DNA of 64,000 nt from Paenibacillus glucanolyticus NBRC 15330 (GTDB lineage Bacteria; Bacillota; Bacilli; Paenibacillales; Paenibacillaceae), in NCBI RefSeq assembly GCF_004000885.1, contig NZ_BIMC01000012.1, forward strand, positions 62,001 to 126,000. The letters are read 5' to 3'. This document shows positions 17,097 to 26,025 of this stretch, piece by piece. Both the position numbers and the translations under genes were made by a program. Numbering within the stretch: the first letter of the stretch is position 1; each line of letters begins with the position of its first letter. The notes beneath the pieces are model-generated. The model was not told the DNA's origin. It saw nothing but the letters and a program-made list of their open reading frames with translations, and ran no database searches.

Positions 17097-17516
17097 TTAA
17101 GTGATACTCGCTCCAATAATGTAAGATAAAGATACGGTGATAAGAAGTACGATCAAACCTACTGCGCGATTATCCTTGCCAATCTCTTCATCAACCGAGA
17201 AAACCGGCGTCAAGAACTCAAGCAGCAGATAAGCCAATAACAGCAGGATAAACCCAAAGAACGACCATTTAATCATGCCGTAAATGGACGTATTGGCCGT
17301 GATGCTATACCGCATCACGTTGCATATACCAAAGACTTTACCGCCGGTCACCATCGCTGCAGCTACGTTTCCCTTGCGTATTTCATCCCAGCAATTGTAC
17401 TTCGTAACCAGTTCAAAGCAATACAAGTAAACGATAAGTGCCAGTATCGCAACCGAGAAATAGCCGATTAGCACACCCAGCGGATGGGTCAGCAAATGAT
17501 CAATCGCTTCCGTCAT
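17097..17516 (-). CDS. DUF350 membrane protein
   Basis: 139 residues from ATG 17516, with GGGGAGG upstream; the longer open frame overlaps the mutS2 terminator and is unlikely. Four hydrophobic segments (about 10-32, 58-75, 83-105, 117-137) and the family's central motif region KGNVAAAMVTGGKVFGIC. DUF350 proteins are small membrane proteins often linked with metal-binding or potassium-channel-like genes; no function can be assigned. First gene of a three-gene operon. Confidence 0.8.
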   Translation of the reverse strand: MTEAIDHLLTHPLGVLIGYFSVAILALIVYLYCFELVTKYNCWDEIRKGNVAAAMVTGGKVFGICNVMRYSITANTSIYGMIKWSFFGFILLLLAYLLLEFLTPVFSVDEEIGKDNRAVGLIVLLITVSLSYIIGASIT

Positions 17517-17540
17517 TACCCTATGTTCCTCCCCGATATA

Positions 17541-17570
17541 AACGGGATGCGGCACCTTTCGCATCCCGTT
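17541..17570 (-). terminator. Terminator after mutS2
   Basis: Eleven-base perfect stem AACGGGATGCG / CGCATCCCGTT followed by TTATAT on the minus strand; short U tract, so moderate. Confidence 0.55.
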
Positions 17571-17637
17571 GTTCTAAACCCAGATGATATGTTATACGAA
17601 CTGAAGGAGAAAACGGTTCCTGATTTCTTTGCTTCCT

Positions 17638-20007
17638 TTATTTCAACTCGGCAATCGTTACGCCATTGCCGCCTTCGCCGTAATTGCCCAAACGATGGCT
17701 CTTCACATGTTTATGCTTTCGCAGATAATCCTGGATTCCGGTCCGCAAAATACCGGTTCCCTTGCCATGGATGATGGAAATCTGACCAAGGTTACCGAGA
17801 AAAGCCTCATCAATAAAACGATCAACCTCGATCAGCGCTTCTTCTAGGTTCGCTCCTCTTAGATCCAGTTCATTGCGAATGTTGGCATCACGAGTCCGCT
17901 TCAGGATCGTCGCATGCTGTTTCGGTGCTTGCTTGGCATTCGCCGCCGGATTCGACAATAACTCCAGATCATCCAGGGCGACCTTCATCTTCATAATGCC
18001 AAGCTGTACGACCGCTTCCTTGGAGCCAGTCATTTCCACAACATGGCCCTTCTGATTCAGGCTGAATACCCGAACCTCGTCGCCAGGTTCGATACTGCGC
18101 TGCTGCTTAGCCGAGCGCTGGCCTCCTGTTTTCTTGCCCTGCTGCGGCTCGGCATCATCCAGACGTTTTCTAGCCGCAATCAGCTTATGCTCTTTAACAG
18201 AAGCCCCTTCCTCCAGAGCAATCTTGCGCAGATCCGAGATGATCTCCTCCGCCTCGCTTCGCGCCTTATCCACGATCTGTCTCGCTTCCATGCGAGCTTT
18301 ATCAACGAGTTTGTCCTTCTGCTCTTCCAGCTTCTGAAGCTCGTGCTCATGACGGACACGCAGTTCCTCCATTTCCTTGCGGACCTGCTCTGCCTTCTCA
18401 CGCTCCATTTCAGCAGTGTGCCGATTCTCTTCAAGGGAAGCAATCATATGCTCCACCCGTTGATCTTCTTCCTTCACTTCACCGCGGGCAAACTCAAGAA
18501 TAGATCCTGGCAGACCGAGACGTTCTGCAATGGCAAACGCATTACTGCGTCCAGGCACACCAACCAGAAGCCGGTAAGTCGGACTTAGGGTGTTGATATC
18601 GAACTCCATGCTGGCGTTAATAACGCCTTTGCGTTCGTAGGCATAAGCCTTGAGCTCTGAATAGTGCGTGGTCGCAATCATTCGGCAGCCCATGCGGTGG
18701 ATATGCTCCAGAATGGAAATCGCGAGAGCGGAGCCCTCAGCCGGATCCGTACCTGCTCCTACTTCATCAAGGAGCACCAAACTCTTCTGCGTCATCTGAC
18801 CCAGTATCCGGATAATATTGGTCATATGGCTCGAGAAGGTACTAAGGCTCTGCTCAATGCTCTGCTCGTCGCCAATATCCGCATAAATCGCATCGAATAC
18901 ACACATCTGGCTGCCTTCCTCGGCAGGAATAAACAGTCCGGACATCGCCATCAGGTTTAGCAAACCGATTGTTTTGAGTGTGACCGTCTTACCGCCGGTA
19001 TTCGGACCCGTGACAATGATGGACGTATAGGTATTGCCCAATTCCACATCAAGCGGTACAACCTGGTCCATCGGAATAAGCGGATGTCGGCCCTTGCGCA
19101 GCTTAATGTACCCTCTGTCATTCATTCGCGGCAGAGACGCCCTCATCACATGAGCCAAACGTGCCTTGGCAAATATAAAATCAAGCTGTCCGATCAAATC
19201 CAAGTCCATGGACAGCAAATCAGCCTGCTCACCCACCTGGGCAGTCAGCTTCTGCAGAATCACTTCGATCTCCCGCTCTTCCCGCATCCGGGTCTCGCGA
19301 AGCTTGTTGTTCATGGCCACAATGGACTCCGGCTCGATAAACAGCGTGGCACCCGATCCTGACTGATCATGTACGATTCCTCCGAAATGCGACCGGTATT
19401 CCGCTTTAACGGGTATGACAAAACGATCCCCGCGAATCGTAATCAGCTGGTCCTGCAGCATCTTGGCCACCGATTGCGAACGAATCATGGATTCGAGCTT
19501 CTCCCGAATCCGGACCTCCCCGCCCCGAAGCTCGCGGCGGATCTGCGAAAGCTCTGCACTCGCCGAATCCAGAACCTCAGCCGCATCGTCAATGCAGAGC
19601 CGAATCGCATCCTCCAGCGGCTTCTGCTCCGAGATAAGATCGCTAAGATTAAACAGAATTTCAATCTGCTCATCCTCATGAAGGGCCGCGATAAACCGCT
19701 TGATACGGCGTGACCCGTGAATCGTGTTCGATGTGGCTAACAATTCATGGGGGCTCAACGTGCCTCCAATTCTCGCGCGCTTCAAGGCATCGTTAATATC
19801 CGTTATACCGCGGAAAGATGGATTGCCCTTGAGCCGGTCTACCGTATATGCCTGATCGGTTGCCGCCAGCAGATCCTTTACAGCTTCCAGCTCAGTTTCA
19901 GGCTTTAACGCCTCGGCTCTCAAATTCCCCATGGATGTTTGCGTGTATTGTGTTAATGTATTTAAAATTTTCCGGTATTCTAAAGTTTGCAAAATCTTGT
20001 CGTTCAA
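17638..20007 (-). CDS. mutS2: Endonuclease MutS2
   Basis: ATPase/nuclease that in Bacillus acts on collided or stalled ribosomes and suppresses recombination. MutS core with Walker A GPNTGGKT, the LLDEVGAGTDPAEG Walker B, a long coiled coil (KEEDQRVEHMIASLEENR onward), and a C-terminal Smr domain with LDLRGANLEEA and IHGKGTGILR. The best start is TTG 20007, ten bases after GAGGAG; it aligns the N-terminus (MNDKILQTLEYRKI) with the B. subtilis protein (785 residues; here 789). An earlier in-frame TTG exists at 20028. Confidence 0.95.
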   Translation of the reverse strand: MNDKILQTLEYRKILNTLTQYTQTSMGNLRAEALKPETELEAVKDLLAATDQAYTVDRLKGNPSFRGITDINDALKRARIGGTLSPHELLATSNTIHGSRRIKRFIAALHEDEQIEILFNLSDLISEQKPLEDAIRLCIDDAAEVLDSASAELSQIRRELRGGEVRIREKLESMIRSQSVAKMLQDQLITIRGDRFVIPVKAEYRSHFGGIVHDQSGSGATLFIEPESIVAMNNKLRETRMREEREIEVILQKLTAQVGEQADLLSMDLDLIGQLDFIFAKARLAHVMRASLPRMNDRGYIKLRKGRHPLIPMDQVVPLDVELGNTYTSIIVTGPNTGGKTVTLKTIGLLNLMAMSGLFIPAEEGSQMCVFDAIYADIGDEQSIEQSLSTFSSHMTNIIRILGQMTQKSLVLLDEVGAGTDPAEGSALAISILEHIHRMGCRMIATTHYSELKAYAYERKGVINASMEFDINTLSPTYRLLVGVPGRSNAFAIAERLGLPGSILEFARGEVKEEDQRVEHMIASLEENRHTAEMEREKAEQVRKEMEELRVRHEHELQKLEEQKDKLVDKARMEARQIVDKARSEAEEIISDLRKIALEEGASVKEHKLIAARKRLDDAEPQQGKKTGGQRSAKQQRSIEPGDEVRVFSLNQKGHVVEMTGSKEAVVQLGIMKMKVALDDLELLSNPAANAKQAPKQHATILKRTRDANIRNELDLRGANLEEALIEVDRFIDEAFLGNLGQISIIHGKGTGILRTGIQDYLRKHKHVKSHRLGNYGEGGNGVTIAELK

Positions 20008-20163
20008 GAAGTTCACAACTCCTCTCAATCAATGCCTATATTATATCGAATGCCGAGGGAATTCGCCACGGAATCCAAAAACCTTCCACACATAACCTGC
20101 GGCCCTATTGAACAAAATAAATTCTGCGTAACATTCCAGTCTTATTCTAAGGAGGCAGGTACC

Positions 20164-20523
20164 ATGCAATTTCTCGGGCATGTCGTTCGATTTATCGTTG
20201 CCGCGCTCGTTCTTATGGTTGTCGGATGGATTGTCCCTCAATTCTCCGTCGGCGGATTCGGAAGTGCCCTGCTGCTTGCACTCGTCATCGCCCTCTTCGG
20301 CTGGGCAATCGAGGGCATCTTCGGCAAAAAAGTCACGCCGTTTGGACGCGGAATCGTGGGCTTCCTTGTGAGTGCGCTTGTGATTTACCTCGCTCAGTTC
20401 ATTGTCGGGGGCGTCACCGTCTCCATACTGGGTGCGCTGCTTGCAGCACTGGTCATCGGGATCATCGATCTGTTCATTCCGATTTCCACACCGTATGAAG
20501 CAGGCAAAAGCCACAAGGAATAA
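20164..20523 (+). CDS. YvlD-like four-helix membrane protein ('phage holin family')
   Basis: 119 residues from ATG 20164, with AAGGAGG eight bases upstream. Four transmembrane segments separated by short turns (LGHVVRFIVAALVLMVVGW; SALLLALVIALFGWAIEGIFG; IVGFLVSALVIYLAQF; SILGALLAALVIGIIDLFI). The pattern is that of the YvlD/DUF360 family, often labelled holin though bacterial members are envelope-stress membrane proteins. Divergent from mutS2. Confidence 0.75.
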   Translation: MQFLGHVVRFIVAALVLMVVGWIVPQFSVGGFGSALLLALVIALFGWAIEGIFGKKVTPFGRGIVGFLVSALVIYLAQFIVGGVTVSILGALLAALVIGIIDLFIPISTPYEAGKSHKE

Positions 20524-20852
20524 GAGGCAAAGTCATCCGACTCTGTTGGAGGTCTGTTCCTCAGTCCCTTATTCCTGAATGAATCGTTTCCTGCGGCTCA
20601 TTCCACTACATCTCCCACAACAACCCCCTGTTGCTTATATGAACAGGGGGTTGTCCATTATGGCCGCAGAAGTCCTTATCTCCCTATACTCAGGCTTCCC
20701 CTACATTATATCGTAATCCATAACCTTCGTTGCAAACGCTTCACGTTCACTAATTTTTCATAACACCGCTGTGCATAATCTCTTTTTCTGCGCTATGATA
20801 AAGATTGGAAAAAAATAAATTCACCATTATTTCATAGTCAGGAGAGATTATA
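20524..20852. other. Intergenic region with perfect inverted repeat
   Basis: No gene seen. Contains a 13-base perfect inverted repeat (20620-20632 with 20642-20654, ACAACCCCCTGTT) with no clear U tract on either strand; it may terminate the YvlD-like transcript or be a stability element. The 3' part should hold the promoter of the cupredoxin gene; TATGAT near 20796 is a possible -10. Confidence 0.5.
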
Positions 20853-21239
20853 GTGAAAAAAGGCATAGCACTACTTGTTTCATGTATGCTCCTTTTTGTA
20901 TTGGCTGCTTGCGGCCAAGATCAGGAGGCAACCCAAGGAGATTCTGGAATCTCGGATACCGGCGTGGCGCCTGAAGCAGAGCTCGTTATAAAGGGATCCA
21001 ACTTCCAATTCGACCAGGAAGAATATCATCTAAAAAAGGGCGTGCCCGTGAAAATTTCTTACGAGAATGAAGACGGCAACCACGGCGTCATGATTCCGGC
21101 GCTTGGCCTTCAGCTTGACCGCAACAATAACAGCAAAGTTGTTACACCCGACAAAGCTGGAGAATTTGAAGTTTCCTGCTCCATTATGTGCGGAGCCGGT
21201 CACAGCAAAATGATCTCCAAAATCATCATTGAAGAATAG
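20853..21239 (+). CDS. CuA-type cupredoxin lipoprotein
   Basis: 128 residues. Signal peptide with lipobox LAAC (Cys20), so membrane-anchored on the outside. The rest is a cupredoxin fold (FQFDQEEYHLKKGVPV, then beta strands). The ligands form a complete CuA set as in cytochrome c oxidase subunit II: His77 in DGNHG, then Cys109, Cys113, His117 and Met120 in CSIMCGAGHSKM. No TM hairpin and no oxidase gene nearby. Could carry electrons or handle copper; function unknown. Has its own terminator. Confidence 0.85.
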   Translation: MKKGIALLVSCMLLFVLAACGQDQEATQGDSGISDTGVAPEAELVIKGSNFQFDQEEYHLKKGVPVKISYENEDGNHGVMIPALGLQLDRNNNSKVVTPDKAGEFEVSCSIMCGAGHSKMISKIIIEE

Positions 21240-21250
21240 AGCATCCTAAT

Positions 21251-21299
21251 AAAACCTCCGGATCGCCAGAGTTGCCTCTGCTGATTCGGAGGTTTTTTC
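21251..21299. terminator. Bidirectional terminator
   Basis: AAAACCTCCGGATC pairs with GATTCGGAGGTTTT, followed by U run (TTTTTT) on the plus strand; between the convergent cupredoxin and zapA-like genes. Confidence 0.8.
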
Positions 21300-21321
21300 A
21301 GGTTCAAATCTTCACCATGGC

Positions 21322-23286
21322 CTAACGCTGATCCTGCTCAATCAACTCGATCCACTCGTTATATTCAACTTGGAGCTTAGCATACTCTTCCTTTAATTTA
21401 CGATGTTCTTCTTCAAGCAGCGCTGACTGCTCCGCCTTCAGTTCCTGTTCTGCCTGCAGCAGCTGGTATTGATGCATGACCAGTTCGTACTGCTCACCAA
21501 GATCGGAATACTGCTGCGTGGCTTCACTCTTCTCGCCTTCCAGACGTTCACAGGCTTGACGTGCAGAGGCAATTTCCTGCTGCCAGGACTGGAGCTCTTC
21601 TTCAAGAGAGAGCTGCGTGCGTCTCCACTCATCCCGCTCTGCAGCCAGCTTCTCACGGTCAGCGGCAAGCTGCTCCCGCTCCTCCATCCATTGCTGGTAT
21701 TGGTTCTGCCAGTGCGCGGCTCGCTCCTCCGAATCTCTTAACTGCTCTGCAAGCTCACGTCCATGCTCTTCACTTGCAGCCGCTTTTTTGCGAAGCTCCT
21801 CGAGCTGATTCGACACTGTATCGTATTCTTCTTCCAGCATTGCGTACAGTTTGCTTGTCTCTTCCTCTCGAACCCCCGCTTCCTCGCTGAGTTTCTCCAG
21901 CTCTTCATAGCGAAGCTGCAGCTCCTTCAGTTCCTCTTGAGCCGTTCTGCGCTCGGAAATAGACCGGTCAGCCTCATCCTTCATGACGTGGATTTCATCC
22001 TGAAGCCCCTTCATTCCTTCTTCCAGGCTCTCGTTCGCTTCCATCAGCTCAACAATTCTCATCTCCAGCTCGCCTGTTTCCTCTTTACGCTGATCAGCCA
22101 GGGTACGCCAGGATTGAAGCTCACCGCTAAGACGCTGCAGCTCTTCCTGCTGCTTGCGTGAAGTCTGATTCGCATCCACCACTAACTTCTGGAGACGGCG
22201 ACGCTCTTCCTCCGATTTCCCGGATTCCTGCTTCAGTCCCTCAAGCTCCTTCGCGAGTCCTTCCGCCTTCGTCCGGAAGGATCGCAATTCCTGCTGAGAG
22301 GCATCCCCTTGCTGTTTGGACAGCTGCAGCTCTTCCTTCAGTTTCACGGACTCCGCTTTAGCGGCAGTCAGTTCCTTCTCCGTGGTCGACAATCGCGACT
22401 GCAGCTGCCCTCCGCGATTGCGCTGTTCCGAGAGCTGCTTCTCCAGATCCTGAACGGTTGCTCCGTGCCGCTGCTCTAACTCCTGCGCACTTTTCGCGTG
22501 CTCCTGCTTCAGATCCTGCATAGACTTCGTATACTTCTGTTCCCAATCCTGAACGGTCTTCGAGTGCTGCTGCTCCTTCTGGAGCACCTCTTGTTTATGG
22601 GAGCTCTCCAGCTTCTTCAAGTGTTCAGCCTGCTTCTCTTCGGCCTGTTTCACTGCTGCCCGATGAGTCTGCTCCAACTTATCCAGCGCTTGCTTGTGGG
22701 TGCCCGTCAACTGCGAAATTTGCCCTTCATAACGGCGTTTCATATCTTCAATCGCCTGCTTATGACCGCCCTCCAGCTTCTCCCGCTGTTCCTTAAGACG
22801 TGCTTCAAGCTGCTGCTTCTCCTTCAGCAGCTCCTCCACCCGGCTCGATTCCTTCTGGAGCAGCTCCTTGGTTCGCTCTGACTCACTCGTTAAATTCTCA
22901 GTGGAAATTCTGTACTTCTCAGCTAAGGAAGACTGCTCCGCCAGCCTTTGCTCCAGCTGTTCCAGCTGCTGCCGGTGTCTCTCCTGCTGCTCGATTTGAA
23001 GCCCTTGCACCTTGGCAAGCTCCGTACGCAGTTCATTGCGCTCTGCCGTCATCTGTTTGGCTTCATTCTGATACTCCAGCTTCTGTAAAGCTTCTTCAGC
23101 CATATGTACTGCGGCCAGGACGGCAATGCGCGGGGTATCGAGCCTAGAATGCGCCTTGGATATGGTGCGCATGCGGTCATCCACATAGTTCGCTACCTGT
23201 CTAGTGTAATCACTGCTATTGCCAACAAGTTTATAGGAAGTTCCGTAGATGTCTACGGTAACGCTTTTACGGTCCGGTGTAGTCAC
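21322..23286 (-). CDS. zapA: ZapA-domain protein with giant coiled coil
   Basis: 654 residues. Residues 1-85 fit ZapA, the FtsZ-ring promoting protein: VTVDIYGTSYKLVGNSSDY, VDDRMRTISKAHSRLDTPRIAVLAAVHMAEE. Normal ZapA is about 85-110 residues. Here about 560 residues of Gln/Glu/Lys/Arg/Leu-rich coiled coil follow, with repeated elements such as HKQ-EQ and LEQRH-type blocks near 180-280. It occupies the classic zapA place next to pheT. The C-terminal part could organise or measure the Z ring, or bundle filaments; this is inference. Frame is open throughout, with no sign of a frameshift fusion. Confidence 0.85.
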   Translation of the reverse strand: MTTPDRKSVTVDIYGTSYKLVGNSSDYTRQVANYVDDRMRTISKAHSRLDTPRIAVLAAVHMAEEALQKLEYQNEAKQMTAERNELRTELAKVQGLQIEQQERHRQQLEQLEQRLAEQSSLAEKYRISTENLTSESERTKELLQKESSRVEELLKEKQQLEARLKEQREKLEGGHKQAIEDMKRRYEGQISQLTGTHKQALDKLEQTHRAAVKQAEEKQAEHLKKLESSHKQEVLQKEQQHSKTVQDWEQKYTKSMQDLKQEHAKSAQELEQRHGATVQDLEKQLSEQRNRGGQLQSRLSTTEKELTAAKAESVKLKEELQLSKQQGDASQQELRSFRTKAEGLAKELEGLKQESGKSEEERRRLQKLVVDANQTSRKQQEELQRLSGELQSWRTLADQRKEETGELEMRIVELMEANESLEEGMKGLQDEIHVMKDEADRSISERRTAQEELKELQLRYEELEKLSEEAGVREEETSKLYAMLEEEYDTVSNQLEELRKKAAASEEHGRELAEQLRDSEERAAHWQNQYQQWMEEREQLAADREKLAAERDEWRRTQLSLEEELQSWQQEIASARQACERLEGEKSEATQQYSDLGEQYELVMHQYQLLQAEQELKAEQSALLEEEHRKLKEEYAKLQVEYNEWIELIEQDQR

Positions 23287-23485
23287 AGTTGTGCCCTCCT
23301 TCTATTATGTGTAGATTCTATGATGTCTGAAATGGTCTATCCTCTTTCTTCATTATATATGAGATAACATCTGGAGACGAACCTCAAGAAAACAGACCGA
23401 AGTTTGGTATATGATAACACAGTTTTGTGCTTATAATTATGTACCCTGCGGGCATCCTGATGCAAATCCCAGTTCCATTTAGAGC

Positions 23486-23532
23486 AAAAAAGCCCGCATC
23501 GAATCTCTGATGTAATGGATTCGATGCGGGCG
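23486..23532 (-). terminator. Terminator after pheT
   Basis: Fourteen-base perfect stem (GCCCGCATCGAATC, 23492-23505 with 23518-23531), then TTTTTT on the minus strand. Confidence 0.85.
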
Positions 23533-23545
23533 TTCACAATTCCTG

Positions 23546-25996
23546 CTATTTTCTTAATTCTGCGCCAAAAGTTTGCTGAAGCGCTGAGACTGCTTTTTCG
23601 GTAACCTCGGCAACCTCTTCGTCCGTCAACGTCCGTTCCTGATGACGATACGTCAAGGAGATGGCAACACTCTTCTTGCCTTCCCCAAGCTTGCTGCCGG
23701 TGAAGACATCAAACACCTGAATTTGCTGTAGCAGCTCGCCTGCATTCTCCTTGATGACTTGAATCAGGGAGCCGGCTTCAACCTGCTCATCGACCACGAT
23801 GGCAAGATCGCGCTCCATTCCCGGGAATCTAGGCAGATCGCGATAAGCGACGCGGGCATTGGTCATATCATACAACGGCTCAAGCAGGATTTCGGCAGCA
23901 TAGGTATCTTCCAAATCCAGCTCTTGCTGCGTCTTCGGATGAATTTGTCCCAGTACACCAAGCAGCTGCTGGTTCTCGCCTTGACCCGTATATACGGAAG
24001 CGGAACGTCCAGGATGGAATCCTTCCGGGCTGTTTGCCACGTAAGTGATGTCCTCAACGCGTATGCCAAGGTATTCAAGCACCGTCTCAAGCGCCCCCTT
24101 CAGATCGAAGAAGTCCACTTTGGCAGGCTGCACGTTCCACTGCTTGTTTCCTTTGCGGCCTGTCATGAGCAAGCCGAGAACCGGACGCTCCAGCGGCTGC
24201 TTCGTCAACGTCTCCTCTAACGTATGGAACAAGTTCCCTATTTCAAACAGGGCCAGATCCGGCTGTTTGCGGTTATGGTTATACACAGCGATATCCAGCA
24301 GCTGTGGCAGCAGGCTGGTGCGAAGCACGCTGCGGTCCTCACTCATCGGCATGGCAAGCTTAACTGCCGTACCTTCTGACGCAAGAGAAGTAAACATTTC
24401 CGCTTGCTGCGGATGAATGAATGAATACCCCAGAACCTCCTGGAAGCCGCTATGTGTCAGCAGCCGGCGAAGCGAGCGGCGAATAGCCTGCGCTTTTGTC
24501 AAGGAGCCCGGTGTTGTCGGACCTTCAATCGCCGTTGTCGGAATGTTGTCGTATCCATACAAGCGGGCAACCTCTTCAATCAAGTCCACATCCAGCACGA
24601 TATCGCCGCGGCGGGACGGCACCTGAACATCCACCAATCCTTGGCCTGCATCACCGCTCGGGAAATGCAATCTCGAGAAAATGGTTTTTACCTCAAGCAG
24701 AGACAGCTCCGTGCCCAGATAACGGTTGAGCTTCTCCAGCGACAACGTGATAACGGTCGGCTCGGCATGAGCGCTGCCTGCCTCGACAATCCCCTGATGT
24801 ACGGCACCGTCGGCATATTTCGCCATCAACGCCGCTGCACGGTTCAGCGCAGGAATGACTGCCGCTGGATCCACTTCCTTCTCGAAGCGCGAGCTTGCTT
24901 CCGAACGCAAGCCGAGCTGACGGGATGTTTTGCGAACGGTACCGCCATCGAATTTAGCCGATTCGAGGAGAATATTCACCGTGCCGTCCGTTACTTCGGA
25001 GTCCAGGCCGCCCATAACGCCTGCCAGAGCTACAGGTTTTCCACCGGCTGTAATAACCAGCATATGCGGCTCCAGACGACGCTCTGCTCCGTCCAGCGTT
25101 ACCATCGTTTCACCGGCTTCAGCCATTCGTACATGAACCGCGCCGTCCTTCAAGTGGTCCGCATCAAAAGCATGCAGCGGCTGGCCATATTCAAGCATGA
25201 CATAGTTTGTAATATCCACGATATTGTTAATCGGCCGCACGCCCGCTGCCATCAATCGGTTCTGCATCCACAGTGGGGAAGGCGCGATTCTTACTCCGGT
25301 AATATAGCGCGCAGCATAATGGCTGCACTGCTCAGCTGCACCGATTGTAACCGAGATATGATCCGCAGCTGTATCATGAACTTCCATCACTTCTTTCTCA
25401 GGGTTTGGAAGGCTCAGTTCACGTCCCAGAATAGCACTCACTTCATATGCTGCGCCCAGCATACTCAGACAATCGGAACGGTTCGGCGTCAGATCCAGCT
25501 CCAGAATCTCATCGTTCAGACCCAGCACGTCCACTATCGGCTTACCGATCTCGGTTTCAGCCGGAAGAACGAGAATCCCTTCCTGCAGCTCCTTGGGCAG
25601 CAGCTTGTCGTTCATGCCAAGCTCCTTGGCCGAACAGATCATACCTTGGGAAAGAACACCGCGCAGCTTGGCTTTCTTGATATCCATGCCGCCGGGAAGC
25701 TTCGCGCCTACAAGCGCTACGGGCACTTTCTGGCCGGCATCCACATTCTTTGCTCCGCAAACGATCTGGATATCTTCCTCCTGACCGGCATCCACGATGC
25801 ACACATTCAGCTTATCTGCATCAGGATGCTTCTCCTTACTCTTGACGTAGCCTACGACAACTTTGTTAATGCCCTGATTCCGTTTCTCGATCACATCGAT
25901 TTCAATACCGGCTGATGTAATACGGCTCGCTAAATCCTCCGAGGTTACACCTTCGAGCGAAATATAATCGGACAACCAATCGGTTGATACTCTCAT
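23546..25996 (-). CDS. pheT: Phenylalanyl-tRNA synthetase beta subunit
   Basis: 816 residues (typical about 800). Domains in order: N-terminal tRNA-binding OB fold (about 40-155; KEKHPDADKLNVCIVD, IVCGAKNV), B3/B4 editing region, B5, catalytic-like core (SSRFEKEVDP; ELDLTPNRSDCLSMLG earlier), and C-terminal anticodon-binding FDX-ACB domain (YRDLPRFPGMERDLAIVVD to the end). Forms the alpha2-beta2 enzyme with PheS, 29 bases upstream on the same strand. Regulated with pheS by the Phe T-box. Confidence 0.97.
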   Translation of the reverse strand: MRVSTDWLSDYISLEGVTSEDLASRITSAGIEIDVIEKRNQGINKVVVGYVKSKEKHPDADKLNVCIVDAGQEEDIQIVCGAKNVDAGQKVPVALVGAKLPGGMDIKKAKLRGVLSQGMICSAKELGMNDKLLPKELQEGILVLPAETEIGKPIVDVLGLNDEILELDLTPNRSDCLSMLGAAYEVSAILGRELSLPNPEKEVMEVHDTAADHISVTIGAAEQCSHYAARYITGVRIAPSPLWMQNRLMAAGVRPINNIVDITNYVMLEYGQPLHAFDADHLKDGAVHVRMAEAGETMVTLDGAERRLEPHMLVITAGGKPVALAGVMGGLDSEVTDGTVNILLESAKFDGGTVRKTSRQLGLRSEASSRFEKEVDPAAVIPALNRAAALMAKYADGAVHQGIVEAGSAHAEPTVITLSLEKLNRYLGTELSLLEVKTIFSRLHFPSGDAGQGLVDVQVPSRRGDIVLDVDLIEEVARLYGYDNIPTTAIEGPTTPGSLTKAQAIRRSLRRLLTHSGFQEVLGYSFIHPQQAEMFTSLASEGTAVKLAMPMSEDRSVLRTSLLPQLLDIAVYNHNRKQPDLALFEIGNLFHTLEETLTKQPLERPVLGLLMTGRKGNKQWNVQPAKVDFFDLKGALETVLEYLGIRVEDITYVANSPEGFHPGRSASVYTGQGENQQLLGVLGQIHPKTQQELDLEDTYAAEILLEPLYDMTNARVAYRDLPRFPGMERDLAIVVDEQVEAGSLIQVIKENAGELLQQIQVFDVFTGSKLGEGKKSVAISLTYRHQERTLTDEEVAEVTEKAVSALQQTFGAELRK

Positions 25997-26025
25997 TGTC
26001 TGTTCACTTCCCTTTATCGTTTAAA

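Noticed and set aside
20620..20654. Strong intrinsic terminator
   Set aside because: The stem is perfect but no U tract follows on either strand; reported only as an inverted repeat.
20722..20740. cre (CcpA) site near the cupredoxin gene
   Set aside because: TGCAAACGCTTCAC lacks the symmetric end of the cre consensus.
24452..25915. 487-codon open frame on the plus strand
   Set aside because: Lies entirely opposite pheT; no ribosome site, composition is that of an antisense shadow of a conserved gene.
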